Part shown: piece by piece, positions 24,352-33,094 of the stretch
Layout of the letters: each line of letters opens with the position of its first letter
Numbering within the stretch: position 1 is the stretch's first letter
DNA from: SIG307 sp964609025
Lineage (GTDB): Bacteria; Bacillota; Clostridia; Lachnospirales; Lachnospiraceae
Direction: 5' to 3'
Assembly (NCBI GenBank): GCA_964609025.1
Contig: CAZSQM010000012.1
Coordinates: 1 to 64,000, forward strand
DNA length: 64,000 nt
The notes under the pieces: model-generated
Told to the model about the DNA's origin: nothing
Databases searched by the model: none
The model's input: the letters and a program-made list of their open reading frames with translations, nothing else
Made by a program: the position numbers and the translations under genes

Positions 24352-26325
24352 ATGGACGAGGCAGAAAAAAAGTTGGAGCGTATGCGGGAACTGCACCGGG
24401 TGTTAAAGGAAGCAGCCCGTGCATACTATCAGGAAAACTCCGAAATTATGAGTAATTTTGAATATGATGCGCTTTATGATGAACTGGTGGACTTGGAAAA
24501 GGAAACCGGCATTGTGCTTGCGGACAGCCCGACGGTCAGGGTCGGCTATGAGATCGTGAGTGAACTGCCGAAGGAGGCACATGCGGCGCCGATGCTTTCT
24601 TTGGATAAAACAAAGGACAGAGAGGCGCTTTCCGGCTGGCTGCAGGGGCGGGAAGGTTTGCTTTCGTGGAAATTGGACGGACTGACGAATGTACTCACCT
24701 ACCGGGACGGAGCATTAGTGAAAGCCGTAACCCGCGGAAACGGCGAAATCGGCGAAATTATTACAAATAACGTAAAGGTATATAAGAATGTGCCGCTTAC
24801 GATTCCGTTTCGCGGGGAACTGGTAGTACGCGGCGAGGCGATTATTACCTATTCGGAGTTTGAACGGATTAACGGGGAGATTGCGGAGGCGGAGGCAAAG
24901 TATAAGAATCCGCGTAATTTGTGCAGCGGAACGGTACGTCAGTTAAACAATGAGATTACGGCGCAGCGGAAGGTTCTGTTTTATGCGTATACCTTGGTAG
25001 CGGCAGGAACGGAGCTTTCGTTTGCAACGAGAAAAGAACAGCTGGAGTTTTTGGCGGCACAGGGCTTTACCTGTGTAGGATACCGGCTGGTAACGCCGGA
25101 TACGGTTGTAGAATCCGTAAATGCGATGGAAGCAAAGCTGCCGGAAAACGACTTTCCGTCGGACGGTTTGGTGCTGACCTTTAACGACATTGCTTTTGGC
25201 ACGAGCCTTGGCAGAACCGCAAAGTTTCCGAGGGATTCCATTGCCTTTAAATGGGCGGATGAAACGGCGGAAGCAAAGGTGCTTGAGATTGAATGGAGCG
25301 CGTCGAGAACCGGCTTAATCAATCCGGTTGCCGTTTTTACTCCGGTGGAGTTGGAGGGAACGACGGTGTCCCGTGCGAGCATTCATAACGTCAGCATTAT
25401 GGAGGGACTTGCCCTTGGCATCGGAGATACCGTGCAGGTATATAAGGCGAATATGATTATTCCGCAGATTGCGGAAAATCTTACGAGAAGCGGTACGGCA
25501 AAGCCGCCGGAGTGTTGCCCGGTGTGCGGAGAGAAGACGGCGTTAAAGGAAGAAAACGGGGTGAAATCCCTGTATTGCGTCAATGGGGACTGTCCCGCAA
25601 AGAAGGTGAAGTCCATTGCACATTTTGTGGCGAGGGACGCCATGAATATCGAGGGGCTGTCCGAGGCAACCATCGAAAAGTTTCTGAATGAAAAGCTGAT
25701 AACGAAAGCAGCGGATTTGTTCCGTTTAGAGGCGCACAGAGAACAGATTGTGTCGATGGAGGGATTTGGGGAAAAGTCCTATACCAACCTGATGCTTTCG
25801 ATTGCGGCGGCAAAAACGGTATCGCCTGCAAGGTTTTTGTATTCTTTAGGCGTGCCGAATATCGGCTTATCCACGGCAAAGGTAATCTGTCGTGCGTTTG
25901 ACGAGGATATCGAGCGTGTGATGCATGCCACAGAGGAGGAACTGGTGCAGGCAGAGGGGGTCGGAGAGGTGATTGCGGAGGCATTTGTCCGTTATTTTGC
26001 GGAGGAAAAGAACCGCGCGGAGGCAGAGGAACTGCTTTCCCTGCTGACGCTGGAACGCCCGAAGACGGAGGAAGGGTCGGAGATTGCGGGAAAGACTTTT
26101 GTAATTACCGGAAAGGTCTTCCGCTTTTCGGGACGCTCCGAGCTAAAAGGTTATATTGAGGAGCGGGGCGGCAAGGTAACCGGCAGCGTCACAGCCAAGA
26201 CGGATTATCTCATTAACAATGACGCTGCCTCGCAGTCTTCAAAAAATAAAACAGCAAAAGAACTGAATGTACCGGTCATTACCGAAGATGAGTTTTTAGA
26301 GATGGTCGGACAAAAAGGAGAGTAA
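24352..26325 (+). CDS. ligA: NAD-dependent DNA ligase
   Basis: A 657-residue ligase that seals nicks in replication and repair using NAD+. The adenylated Lys is K107 in SWKLDGLT. In order: Ia region (YQENSEIMSNFEYDALYDEL), nucleotidyltransferase core (VTRGNGEIGE, RGEAIITY, SDGLVLTFNDIAFG), OB fold, Cys4 zinc finger (CCPVCG and CVNGDCP), helix-hairpin-helix region and a C-terminal BRCT domain (GKTFVITGKVFRFSGRSELK). All domains are present and length is normal. ATG 24352 is used; the upstream TTG 24325 lacks better support. The next gene, metA, starts one base after the stop. Confidence 0.95.
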   Translation: MDEAEKKLERMRELHRVLKEAARAYYQENSEIMSNFEYDALYDELVDLEKETGIVLADSPTVRVGYEIVSELPKEAHAAPMLSLDKTKDREALSGWLQGREGLLSWKLDGLTNVLTYRDGALVKAVTRGNGEIGEIITNNVKVYKNVPLTIPFRGELVVRGEAIITYSEFERINGEIAEAEAKYKNPRNLCSGTVRQLNNEITAQRKVLFYAYTLVAAGTELSFATRKEQLEFLAAQGFTCVGYRLVTPDTVVESVNAMEAKLPENDFPSDGLVLTFNDIAFGTSLGRTAKFPRDSIAFKWADETAEAKVLEIEWSASRTGLINPVAVFTPVELEGTTVSRASIHNVSIMEGLALGIGDTVQVYKANMIIPQIAENLTRSGTAKPPECCPVCGEKTALKEENGVKSLYCVNGDCPAKKVKSIAHFVARDAMNIEGLSEATIEKFLNEKLITKAADLFRLEAHREQIVSMEGFGEKSYTNLMLSIAAAKTVSPARFLYSLGVPNIGLSTAKVICRAFDEDIERVMHATEEELVQAEGVGEVIAEAFVRYFAEEKNRAEAEELLSLLTLERPKTEEGSEIAGKTFVITGKVFRFSGRSELKGYIEERGGKVTGSVTAKTDYLINNDAASQSSKNKTAKELNVPVITEDEFLEMVGQKGE

Positions 26326-26326
26326 C

Positions 26327-27232
26327 ATGCCAGTAAAAGTAAATAATGACCTGCCAACAAAGAAAGTGTTAGAGGCGGAGAATATTTTTGTAATGGATGA
26401 AAGCCGCGCCACAAGTCAGGATATTCGTCCGCTCCGGATTGCTATTTTGAATCTGATGCCGTTAAAAGAGGATACGGAGTTACAGCTGCTTCGCAGCCTT
26501 TCCAATACGCCGTTACAGGTGGAGGTTACGTTTTTAACGACGGTCAGTTATGTAGGAAAGAATACGCCGTTAAGTCATCTCGAGCAGTTTTATATGACCT
26601 ATGAGGAAGTAAAAGACAAAAAGTTTGACGGACTGATTATTACCGGTGCGCCGGTGGAGCAGATGGAGTTTGAAGAGGTGGCATACTGGGAGGAACTGAC
26701 GAAAATAATGGACTGGTCCAGGAAAAACGTCACCTCTACCCTTCATATCTGCTGGGGGGCGCAGGCCGGATTATATTACCATTACGGCATAAAAAAGGAG
26801 TTGCTTCCGCAAAAGCTTTCCGGCGTTTACCGTCATCGTGTCTTAAACCGTAAAGAGCCGCTGGTGCGCGGTTTTGATGATGAATTTTTTGCCCCGCATT
26901 CCCGTTATACCGGAATTTCGAAGGAGGATGTGGAAAAGAGCGGAGTGTTTACCGTGCTTGCGGAAAGCGATGCGGCGGGGTATTTTATTCTCCTTGCGGA
27001 GAACGGAAAAAATATTTTTGTACTCGGGCATCCGGAGTATGACCGTTTGACCCTGGACAAGGAGTATAAAAGAGATTTGGGGAAGGGCTTACAGCCTGCG
27101 ATTCCGCTTAATTATTATCCGGATAACGACTCGGAGCAAAGACCGCTTCTGTTGTGGCGTTCCCATGCCAATGCGCTGTACAGTAACTGGCTGAACTATT
27201 ACGTTTATCAGGGAACACCGTATGAGTGGTAG
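26327..27232 (+). CDS. metA: Homoserine O-acetyltransferase, MetA type
   Basis: A 301-residue MetA/HTS-family enzyme for the first step of methionine synthesis. The catalytic Cys142 (HICWGAQAG), His235 and Glu237 (LGHPEYD) are present. Residue 111 in TGAPVEQ is Glu; in characterised Bacillus-type MetA proteins Glu111 gives acetyl-CoA specificity, while Gly is found in the succinyl enzyme of E. coli. O-acetylhomoserine is therefore the expected product. The ribosome site lies inside the end of ligA, so translation is coupled to it, an odd pairing. No SAM riboswitch or T-box precedes it. Confidence 0.92.
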   Translation: MPVKVNNDLPTKKVLEAENIFVMDESRATSQDIRPLRIAILNLMPLKEDTELQLLRSLSNTPLQVEVTFLTTVSYVGKNTPLSHLEQFYMTYEEVKDKKFDGLIITGAPVEQMEFEEVAYWEELTKIMDWSRKNVTSTLHICWGAQAGLYYHYGIKKELLPQKLSGVYRHRVLNRKEPLVRGFDDEFFAPHSRYTGISKEDVEKSGVFTVLAESDAAGYFILLAENGKNIFVLGHPEYDRLTLDKEYKRDLGKGLQPAIPLNYYPDNDSEQRPLLLWRSHANALYSNWLNYYVYQGTPYEW

Positions 27233-27240
27233 GTGATTTT

Positions 27241-28014
27241 ATGTTTCGGATTGCGATTTGTGAGGATGAGAAAGCACAAGGTGAATATCTGAAGAAGCTT
27301 CTTTTCCGGTGGCAGGAAATGTCAGGAAACAAAGTGTCGGTAGATACCTTTTATTCCGCCGAACACTTTCTGTTTGAAGCGGAAGGGAAAAAGGCCTATG
27401 ACTTGCTTATTCTTGATATTCAGATGGGAGAAATGAACGGCGTAGAGCTGGCACGCAGGGTAAAAATGAAGGATACAAGGGTGAAAATCGTGTTCCTTAC
27501 GGGAATCAGGGACTATGCCATCGAGGGCTATGAGGTCGGCGCGGTACGCTATTTGTTAAAGCCGGTGAAGGAAGCAGATTTTTTTGCGCTTTTAGATAAG
27601 CTTGCAAAGGAGGCAGAGTCACAGGAAGAAGAGTGGTTTGTGTTCCGGGCGGGAGATACAGTAAACCGGGTGGCGGTTTCTGATATTCTGTATGTGGAGG
27701 CAGACGGTCACTATGTAATATTAAAGGTGTTCGGCAGGGAAGGTACGGCCTGTAATCCGAAGGGACAAGGGTTAGCGGAAGGAAAGATGAAAGAGTGGAA
27801 ATGGAAAGCAAGTTTTTCCTCTCTTTCGGAAGAACTGGATGCCAAAGGGTTCTTTTTGCTGCGGCGGGGCTTGTATGTGAATCTTGCAAGAGTAGAGCAA
27901 ATCGGCAAGACGGAGTGTACGCTTGAAGACGGAGAAGTTCTTCCGGTGAGTAAGAGCAGATACAAAGAGTTAAATGAGCGGTTTATTGCTTTTTACAAGG
28001 GGATGACAGAGTAA
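27241..28014 (+). CDS. LytTR-family response regulator (AgrA-like)
   Basis: A 257-residue two-component regulator. The receiver domain covers residues about 1-120, with acidic pocket CEDEK, phosphoacceptor Asp in LLILDIQMGEMNGVEL, Thr in IVFLTG and Lys in YLLKPV. The LytTR DNA-binding domain follows (DILYVEADGHYVIL, FFLLRRGLYVNLARV, LPVSKSRYKELNERF). ATG 27241 is preferred over GTG 27226, which overlaps metA. The kinase gene overlaps its stop by one base. The likely target is the 21-bp-spaced repeat at 28786-28814 ahead of the exporter genes. Confidence 0.9.
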   Translation: MFRIAICEDEKAQGEYLKKLLFRWQEMSGNKVSVDTFYSAEHFLFEAEGKKAYDLLILDIQMGEMNGVELARRVKMKDTRVKIVFLTGIRDYAIEGYEVGAVRYLLKPVKEADFFALLDKLAKEAESQEEEWFVFRAGDTVNRVAVSDILYVEADGHYVILKVFGREGTACNPKGQGLAEGKMKEWKWKASFSSLSEELDAKGFFLLRRGLYVNLARVEQIGKTECTLEDGEVLPVSKSRYKELNERFIAFYKGMTE

Positions 28015-28742
28015 TGGAGGGCAGGTTTTGGTACATACTGATCGGAGCGGTGCTTGTAACGGCAGTTGTAGCGGTGTTGGTTACGGTAAAGGTAGTGACC
28101 CGCCTGCAGGAAAAGCGCATCGGTGAATATCAGGATAAGATATTAAAGACCCAGCGGGATGAGGTGCAGGCTATTTATCATACCATGCGCGGCTGGCGGC
28201 ATGATTATCATAACCATATGCAGACCATCAAGGCATATCTTTCCATGGGACAGGTGTCCGAAACACTTACCTATCTGGAGCATCTTGAGGGGGATCTGGA
28301 TGCGATTGACATTGCAATCCGCACCGGAAATGTCAGTGTGGATGCTATTGTCAGCAGTAAGCTTTCCGTGGCGGCAAAGAAAAAGATAACGGTTGATTGT
28401 ACCGCAAAAATGCCGGAGCAGGTAAAGGTGACGGATGTAGACCTTTGTACAATACTCGGAAATCTGTTGGATAATGCCATTGAATCCTGTGAGAAGGTGC
28501 CGGAAGAGAAGCGCTTTTTACGACTTTATATCGGTGTGTTTAAAAAACAGCTGTATCTGTCGGTAACTAATGCTACGGCGGAGAAACGCAGAAAAAAGTT
28601 ATCCGAGCTGGTCAGTGAAAAGAAGGGAAGTCACGGCTTCGGGCTTCGGCGGATTGATTTGGTGGCCGGAAAATATAACGGATTTGTAAATCGAAAGAAT
28701 GAGCCGGGGGTGTTTGTTACGGAAGTAATGTTACCGATTTGA
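28014..28742 (+). CDS. AgrC-like sensor histidine kinase lacking a sensor domain
   Basis: A 242-residue GHKL-type kinase. A single membrane helix lies at about residues 7-28; the phosphoacceptor is His63 in WRHDYHNHMQTIKAYLSMGQ, and the ATPase domain has LCTILGNLLDNAIESC (N box) and GSHGFGLRRID (G box). Full AgrC-type kinases have five to seven membrane helices ahead of the kinase, so this protein is missing its usual sensing part. ATG 28014 overlaps the stop of the regulator. It probably signals through another membrane partner; the exporters downstream are candidates, by inference only. Confidence 0.87.
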   Translation: MEGRFWYILIGAVLVTAVVAVLVTVKVVTRLQEKRIGEYQDKILKTQRDEVQAIYHTMRGWRHDYHNHMQTIKAYLSMGQVSETLTYLEHLEGDLDAIDIAIRTGNVSVDAIVSSKLSVAAKKKITVDCTAKMPEQVKVTDVDLCTILGNLLDNAIESCEKVPEEKRFLRLYIGVFKKQLYLSVTNATAEKRRKKLSELVSEKKGSHGFGLRRIDLVAGKYNGFVNRKNEPGVFVTEVMLPI

Positions 28743-28785
28743 AGGATACCGGAGAAAGCAAAAGAAAATAGAAGTTCTTTGAGAT

Positions 28786-28814
28786 TTCGTGCACGGATTT
28801 GAACAATTCGTGCA
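28786..28814 (+). promoter_or_regulatory. Candidate LytTR operator
   Basis: Two perfect TTCGTGCA copies start at 28786 and 28807, exactly 21 bases apart, i.e. two helical turns, which is the spacing used by LytTR dimers. A weak -10 (TAGTAT, 28844-28849) without a proper -35 follows, as expected for an activated promoter. It lies between the LytTR two-component genes and the exporter genes. Confidence 0.6.
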
Positions 28815-28900
28815 TTTTTTCTGCTTTTTTGGTGCTTTTGTGTTAGTATTACGTTAGAAGAACGGTTCTGCAATGTGTCGTTTGCAGTCAGGAGGAACTT

Positions 28901-30754
28901 ATGGCAGGAGAAAAGAGAGAGAAGAGAAGGAAGACGGGGAGAAGACCCGCAGGTGCTTCGGTAGTTCAAAATGTTGTATTGGTAACGAAAACACTGTTCC
29001 GTACTTATCCGGAAACAATATGGGTAACGCCTATCTATATGATATGCAGTGTATTGTTACCGCTCCTTTCGGCGGTGATACCTTCGGTGGCGATTGCGGT
29101 CATTACAGACGGGAATCCGAAACGCTTTTTTATAATTTTGCTTGGAATCCTGCTTGTGCAGTTTGTGGCGAATGTACTTTTCAATTATTCCAATATGCTA
29201 TTAATGAACCGTCGGGTATATACAAGGCTGAAGGTATTTTTCCTGGATTATGTGAGGAAGAGTCTTACTACCGATTATGTCAATATGGAACCGGCAAAGT
29301 GTCAGGCGGAATTTACAAAGGGTGCCAAAGCAGTGATTGGAAACAATTGGGGAGCGGAAAGACTGATGACGGAATCGGTAGAATTTTTACGGCATCTGCT
29401 TGGACTCCTGACCTTCGGTACGGCGGTGTTACGTCTGGATTACCGGATTTTATTGATTCTGGTATTCATGTTTGTACTGGATCTGATTCTCAGAGGCTGC
29501 GCAGTGCGCTATAATAACGAACACCGGATTGTGCTGTCCGAGGTTCATCGAAAGCAGGAGTATCTGGAACGGGGCAGTCTTACGCTGGCCGCGGGTAAGG
29601 ATGTGCGCGTGTATCAGATGGAGAACTGGTTTCATCAGATTTCGGAAAAGCTTCTGGCTCAGGCGGCGTCATTTTTTAAAAAGCTGCAACTTCGGTGGTA
29701 CTGGCCGTCGGTCGGAAATCAGGTGTGCGTGGCGGCACAGGAGATAGTGACGTATTTTGTGTTAGTCGGTATGGCTCTTTCGGGAGAAATCACAGTGGCG
29801 GAGTTTACGTTACAGTTAGGGCTGGTCAGAGGCTTTTCCCAGTGGATTTACGGCGTGTCCGTTTCTTACGGGGCCTTGAAAAAGGCAAACGGGGAGATGA
29901 ATGATTACCGGCTGGTAATGGAAAAGCAGGACAGGAATGTAACGGAAGGGGTACCTGTACCGGAGCTTGCCAAAGGACCGGAGATTGAGTTTAAGGATGT
30001 GTGTTTCCGGTATCCGGGGGAAGAAAAGGATACATTATCTCATATCAGTTTTACGATAAAGCCGGAGGAGAAAATTGCTCTTGTGGGAAATAACGGTGCC
30101 GGAAAGACAACGCTTGTAAAGCTTTTGTGCGGATTGTATCAGCCTACCTCGGGGCAGATTTTAATCAACGGGGAGGATATCGCCGGGTATCGTCTTCCCG
30201 AGTATCAAAAGCTGTTAAGCGTTGTATTTCAGGATGTTTCCCTGCTTTCCTTTACGATAGAAATGAATGTATCGGGAGCTATGCCGGGCGCGGCGGATAA
30301 AGAACGCGTCAGGGAAGTTTTGCAGTCGGTCGGTTTGTGGGAAAAGGTAGAAAAGCTTCCGAACGGTACGGAAACGTATGTTACGCAGGATTTGGATGAA
30401 AACGGTGTACAATTTTCCGGTGGCGAGACACAGCGTCTGCTTCTGGCAAGGGCCATGTACCGTAACGGAAAGATACTCATTCTGGATGAGCCGACCAGTG
30501 CGTTAGACCCGATTGCGGAAAGCAGAATCTATGAGGAATATAACAGCATGACAAAAGAGAAAACGTCCTTGTTTATTTCCCATCGCCTTGCCAGCACAAA
30601 GTTCTGTGACCGGATTTTCTTTCTTTCCGAAGGACGGATTACGGAAACCGGAAGTCATGAGGAGCTAATGAAAAAGCAGGGAGTCTATAAAGAACTGTTT
30701 GATATTCAGAGTCATTATTACAAGGAAGGGAAGGTGTCCGAGGATGAAAGATAA
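28901..30754 (+). CDS. ABC exporter, fused permease and ATPase (first subunit)
   Basis: A 617-residue half-transporter. After a basic N-terminus of about 25 residues, six membrane helices occupy about 30-330, and the ATPase domain follows: Walker A GNNGAGKTTLVKL, signature QFSGGETQRLLLARA, Walker B ILILDEPTSALDP and H-loop FISHRLAST. All catalytic residues are intact. The gene after it encodes a similar protein and overlaps by 11 bases, so a heterodimer is likely. Next to a LytTR two-component system, peptide export is the most likely task, but there is no C39 peptidase domain and no precursor peptide gene nearby. Confidence 0.87.
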   Translation: MAGEKREKRRKTGRRPAGASVVQNVVLVTKTLFRTYPETIWVTPIYMICSVLLPLLSAVIPSVAIAVITDGNPKRFFIILLGILLVQFVANVLFNYSNMLLMNRRVYTRLKVFFLDYVRKSLTTDYVNMEPAKCQAEFTKGAKAVIGNNWGAERLMTESVEFLRHLLGLLTFGTAVLRLDYRILLILVFMFVLDLILRGCAVRYNNEHRIVLSEVHRKQEYLERGSLTLAAGKDVRVYQMENWFHQISEKLLAQAASFFKKLQLRWYWPSVGNQVCVAAQEIVTYFVLVGMALSGEITVAEFTLQLGLVRGFSQWIYGVSVSYGALKKANGEMNDYRLVMEKQDRNVTEGVPVPELAKGPEIEFKDVCFRYPGEEKDTLSHISFTIKPEEKIALVGNNGAGKTTLVKLLCGLYQPTSGQILINGEDIAGYRLPEYQKLLSVVFQDVSLLSFTIEMNVSGAMPGAADKERVREVLQSVGLWEKVEKLPNGTETYVTQDLDENGVQFSGGETQRLLLARAMYRNGKILILDEPTSALDPIAESRIYEEYNSMTKEKTSLFISHRLASTKFCDRIFFLSEGRITETGSHEELMKKQGVYKELFDIQSHYYKEGKVSEDER

Positions 30755-32585
30755 GAACGGATCGAAAAGAGCGACCGTGGGGAAAGTGTTAAGAATAGTA
30801 AAACGTCTGGACGCCGGTTTTCTTCCGCTTATGACAGTAACGAAACTTGTCGCAGCCATCCAGCCGTATCTGCTTCTCTGGACAGGAAGCCGGATTCTTG
30901 ATATGGTCATAGCAAAAAGAGCTATGGAGGAGATTATTTCATGGGTGGTTGCTGTAACAGTGGGGATGCTCCTTTTAAATATCGTACGCTGGGCATTGGA
31001 AAACATACTTTCGGTAAAAAGACACATGCTTAGAGAGCGGATTACCAGACTGATATCGGAGAAATCACTGCAGTTGGATTATGAGGTGCTTGAAAAGAAT
31101 GAAACACTGGAATTGATTCATAAAGCGAAAGAGGGGATGAACAGTAACGGAGATATCGGCTGGTTCTGCGAACAGTTAGGCTCGGTGGTAGAATGCTTCG
31201 CCGGAATTGTCTATGCCCTGATTTTGTTCTTAGGGGTCTGCATTCCTGTGAAGAATTCAAACACGGATCTCCTAACAAGTGTTTTGAATACCTGGTGGAG
31301 TCCGTTTTTCCTGGTGGCGGTCGCCGGTCTGATATTTCTATGCCGCCTTTTGATTCAAAAGGCGAGAGGCGTCCAGTCACAAAAGAACTTTGAACGGAAT
31401 GTAAGGTATAATCGCCGGTTTTCTTATTTCTTCGGCTTTTTGACGCGGTATAAGGAAGGAAAGGATATCAGATTATATCAGATGCAGGATATGATTACGG
31501 AGGGACTGAAAGAGTGCAATCAAAACAATGAGAAGAATGCCCGGATTATGATGAAAGAGTCCAATCGTTATATGGTATTTAACCAGCTTCTGTTTCTGCT
31601 TTTGCAGATGGGAAGCTACCTGTATGTGGGACTGAAGGCAATTGCGGGACTGATTAGTGTGGGCGGTGTGCTGCAATATGTCGGCGCTTTCGGAAAAATT
31701 TGTGACAATATCGGCCGTATTACGGGAGTGTATGTATCGGTGGAGGTACAAAGCAAGTATCTTGCTCTGTTTGAGGATTTTATGGAATTGGAAAATAAAA
31801 AGTATGAGGGGACGCTTCCGGTAGAAAAGCGGGACGATAATAAGTACGAAATAGAATTTCGAGATGTATCTTTCCGGTATCCGAACAGCCCGGACTATGT
31901 GCTTTCTCATGTGAATGCAAAGCTTTGTATCGGCGAAAAGACTGCCATAGTGGGACCAAACGGTGCGGGAAAGACGACGTTTATCAAGCTGCTTTGCCGT
32001 TTATACGACCCGACGGAGGGGGAGATTTTATTAAACGGAATCAACATTAAGCTGTACGATTACAAGGAGTATATGAGCCTGTTTTCCATTGTGTTTCAGG
32101 ACTTTCAGCTGTTTGCCTTTTCCATTGCGGAAAATGTGGCAACCTCTATGGAGTATGACGAGCAGAAGATAGTAGAGAGCATTGAGGCAGCGGGCCTGGG
32201 AGAACGTTTAAAGGAATTGCCGGAGGGAATCCGCACCAATGTGTTCCAGTTACAGGAAAACGGCGTGGAAATGTCCGGCGGCGAAGCCCAGAAACTTGCC
32301 ATTGCAAGGGCACTGTATAAGGATGCACCGTTCGTAGTCCTTGACGAGCCGACCAGTGCCTTGGACCCGGTAGCGGAGTACGATATTTACAAGCGGTTTG
32401 ACGATTTGGTAAAGGAGAAAACCGCGGTCTATATTTCCCACCGGATGTCCAGCTGCCGGTTCTGTAACAATATTTTTGTCTTTGACGAGGGAAGGATTGT
32501 GCAGAAGGGAAGCCATGAGGTGCTGATGAAGGAGGAAGGGCTGTACCGTAAGCTCTGGAATGCACAGGCACAATATTATCGGTAG
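30744..32585 (+). CDS. ABC exporter, fused permease and ATPase (second subunit)
   Basis: A 613-residue partner of the preceding exporter. Membrane helices are in about 25-340; the ATPase has Walker A GPNGAGKTTFIKL, signature EMSGGEAQKLAIARA, Walker B FVVLDEPTSALDP and H-loop YISHRMSSC. Both ATP sites of the presumed dimer look catalytic, unlike many heterodimeric exporters with one dead site. ATG 30744 lies inside the end of the upstream gene. A hairpin at 32619 ends the operon. Confidence 0.87.
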   Translation: MKDKNGSKRATVGKVLRIVKRLDAGFLPLMTVTKLVAAIQPYLLLWTGSRILDMVIAKRAMEEIISWVVAVTVGMLLLNIVRWALENILSVKRHMLRERITRLISEKSLQLDYEVLEKNETLELIHKAKEGMNSNGDIGWFCEQLGSVVECFAGIVYALILFLGVCIPVKNSNTDLLTSVLNTWWSPFFLVAVAGLIFLCRLLIQKARGVQSQKNFERNVRYNRRFSYFFGFLTRYKEGKDIRLYQMQDMITEGLKECNQNNEKNARIMMKESNRYMVFNQLLFLLLQMGSYLYVGLKAIAGLISVGGVLQYVGAFGKICDNIGRITGVYVSVEVQSKYLALFEDFMELENKKYEGTLPVEKRDDNKYEIEFRDVSFRYPNSPDYVLSHVNAKLCIGEKTAIVGPNGAGKTTFIKLLCRLYDPTEGEILLNGINIKLYDYKEYMSLFSIVFQDFQLFAFSIAENVATSMEYDEQKIVESIEAAGLGERLKELPEGIRTNVFQLQENGVEMSGGEAQKLAIARALYKDAPFVVLDEPTSALDPVAEYDIYKRFDDLVKEKTAVYISHRMSSCRFCNNIFVFDEGRIVQKGSHEVLMKEEGLYRKLWNAQAQYYR

Positions 32586-32618
32586 AGGTCCGGATGTGTT
32601 TCTGAAGAAAAAAGCAAA

Positions 32619-32660
32619 GCCTGAAAGGAGTCGGTTTCCTTTCAGGCGAGACTTTTATTT
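32619..32660 (+). terminator. Terminator after the exporter genes
   Basis: Perfect arms GCCTGAAAGG / CCTTTCAGGC around nine bases, then GAGACTTTTATTT. Confidence 0.8.
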
Positions 32661-32737
32661 AAGTTATTAAATAGCAAATTAGCGTTCGCTCATCATCTCG
32701 ATAAACTTGAATTGAGCGAGCTTTTTGGCGAGCGATG

Positions 32738-32761
32738 ACAATTGAACGTAAGTTCAATTGT
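32738..32761. repeat. Perfect 10-bp palindrome with GTAA loop
   Basis: ACAATTGAAC and GTTCAATTGT flank GTAA. It has no T run, so it is not an ordinary terminator. On the minus strand an open stretch reading SSLAKKLAQFKFIEMMSER with a stop at 32679-32681 begins next to it and may be the end of a lost gene. Confidence 0.75.
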
Positions 32762-32842
32762 ATGGGAGTCTGCATAGAATAGAAGAATTTGAAATTTTTG
32801 AACAATGCCGGCTGGCACTGCGGGCAATTTGAAAGTATTCCT

Positions 32843-33072
32843 TCTCTGTGCCCCGCCCCTGTCTTCGTTACGGGGCATAATTCGCAATTTCTTCTCTCTA
32901 TGCCCCACCGCTGGCTTCTCCGCGGGGCATATTTTGCAATTTTTTCTCTCTATGCCCCACCGCTGGCTTCTCCGCGGGGCATATTTTGCAATTTCTTCTC
33001 TCTATGCCCCGCCGCTGGATTTGTGACGGGGCATATTTTGTGATTTTTCTTCTCTGTGCCCCACCTCTGGCT
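32843..33072. repeat. 52-bp tandem repeat array (4 full units and one decayed unit)
   Basis: TGCCCC recurs at 32849, 32901, 32953, 33005 and 33057, a constant 52-base period. Units 2 and 3 are virtually identical (CCACCGCTGGCTTCTCCGCG). Units 1-4 each contain an inverted repeat GCCCC...GGGGC that would form a hairpin followed by an AT-rich stretch; unit 5 has lost the right arm. Because 52 is not divisible by three, the array is not a repeated coding module. It lies between the exporter operon and the second GntR cassette, directly downstream (minus strand) of a DJ-1 remnant. Confidence 0.9.
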
Positions 33073-33094
33073 TTATTACAGAATATTTATTTTG

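Noticed and set aside
26327..27232. SAM riboswitch or T-box controlling metA
   Set aside because: metA starts one base after ligA; there is no leader.
28742..28900. Small precursor peptide gene for the exporters
   Set aside because: The only short frame (from 28873) lacks a ribosome site and overlaps the exporter start in another frame.
32843..33072. CRISPR array
   Set aside because: The period is constant but there are no unique spacers; the whole 52-base unit repeats, units 2 and 3 are nearly identical, and no cas genes are near.
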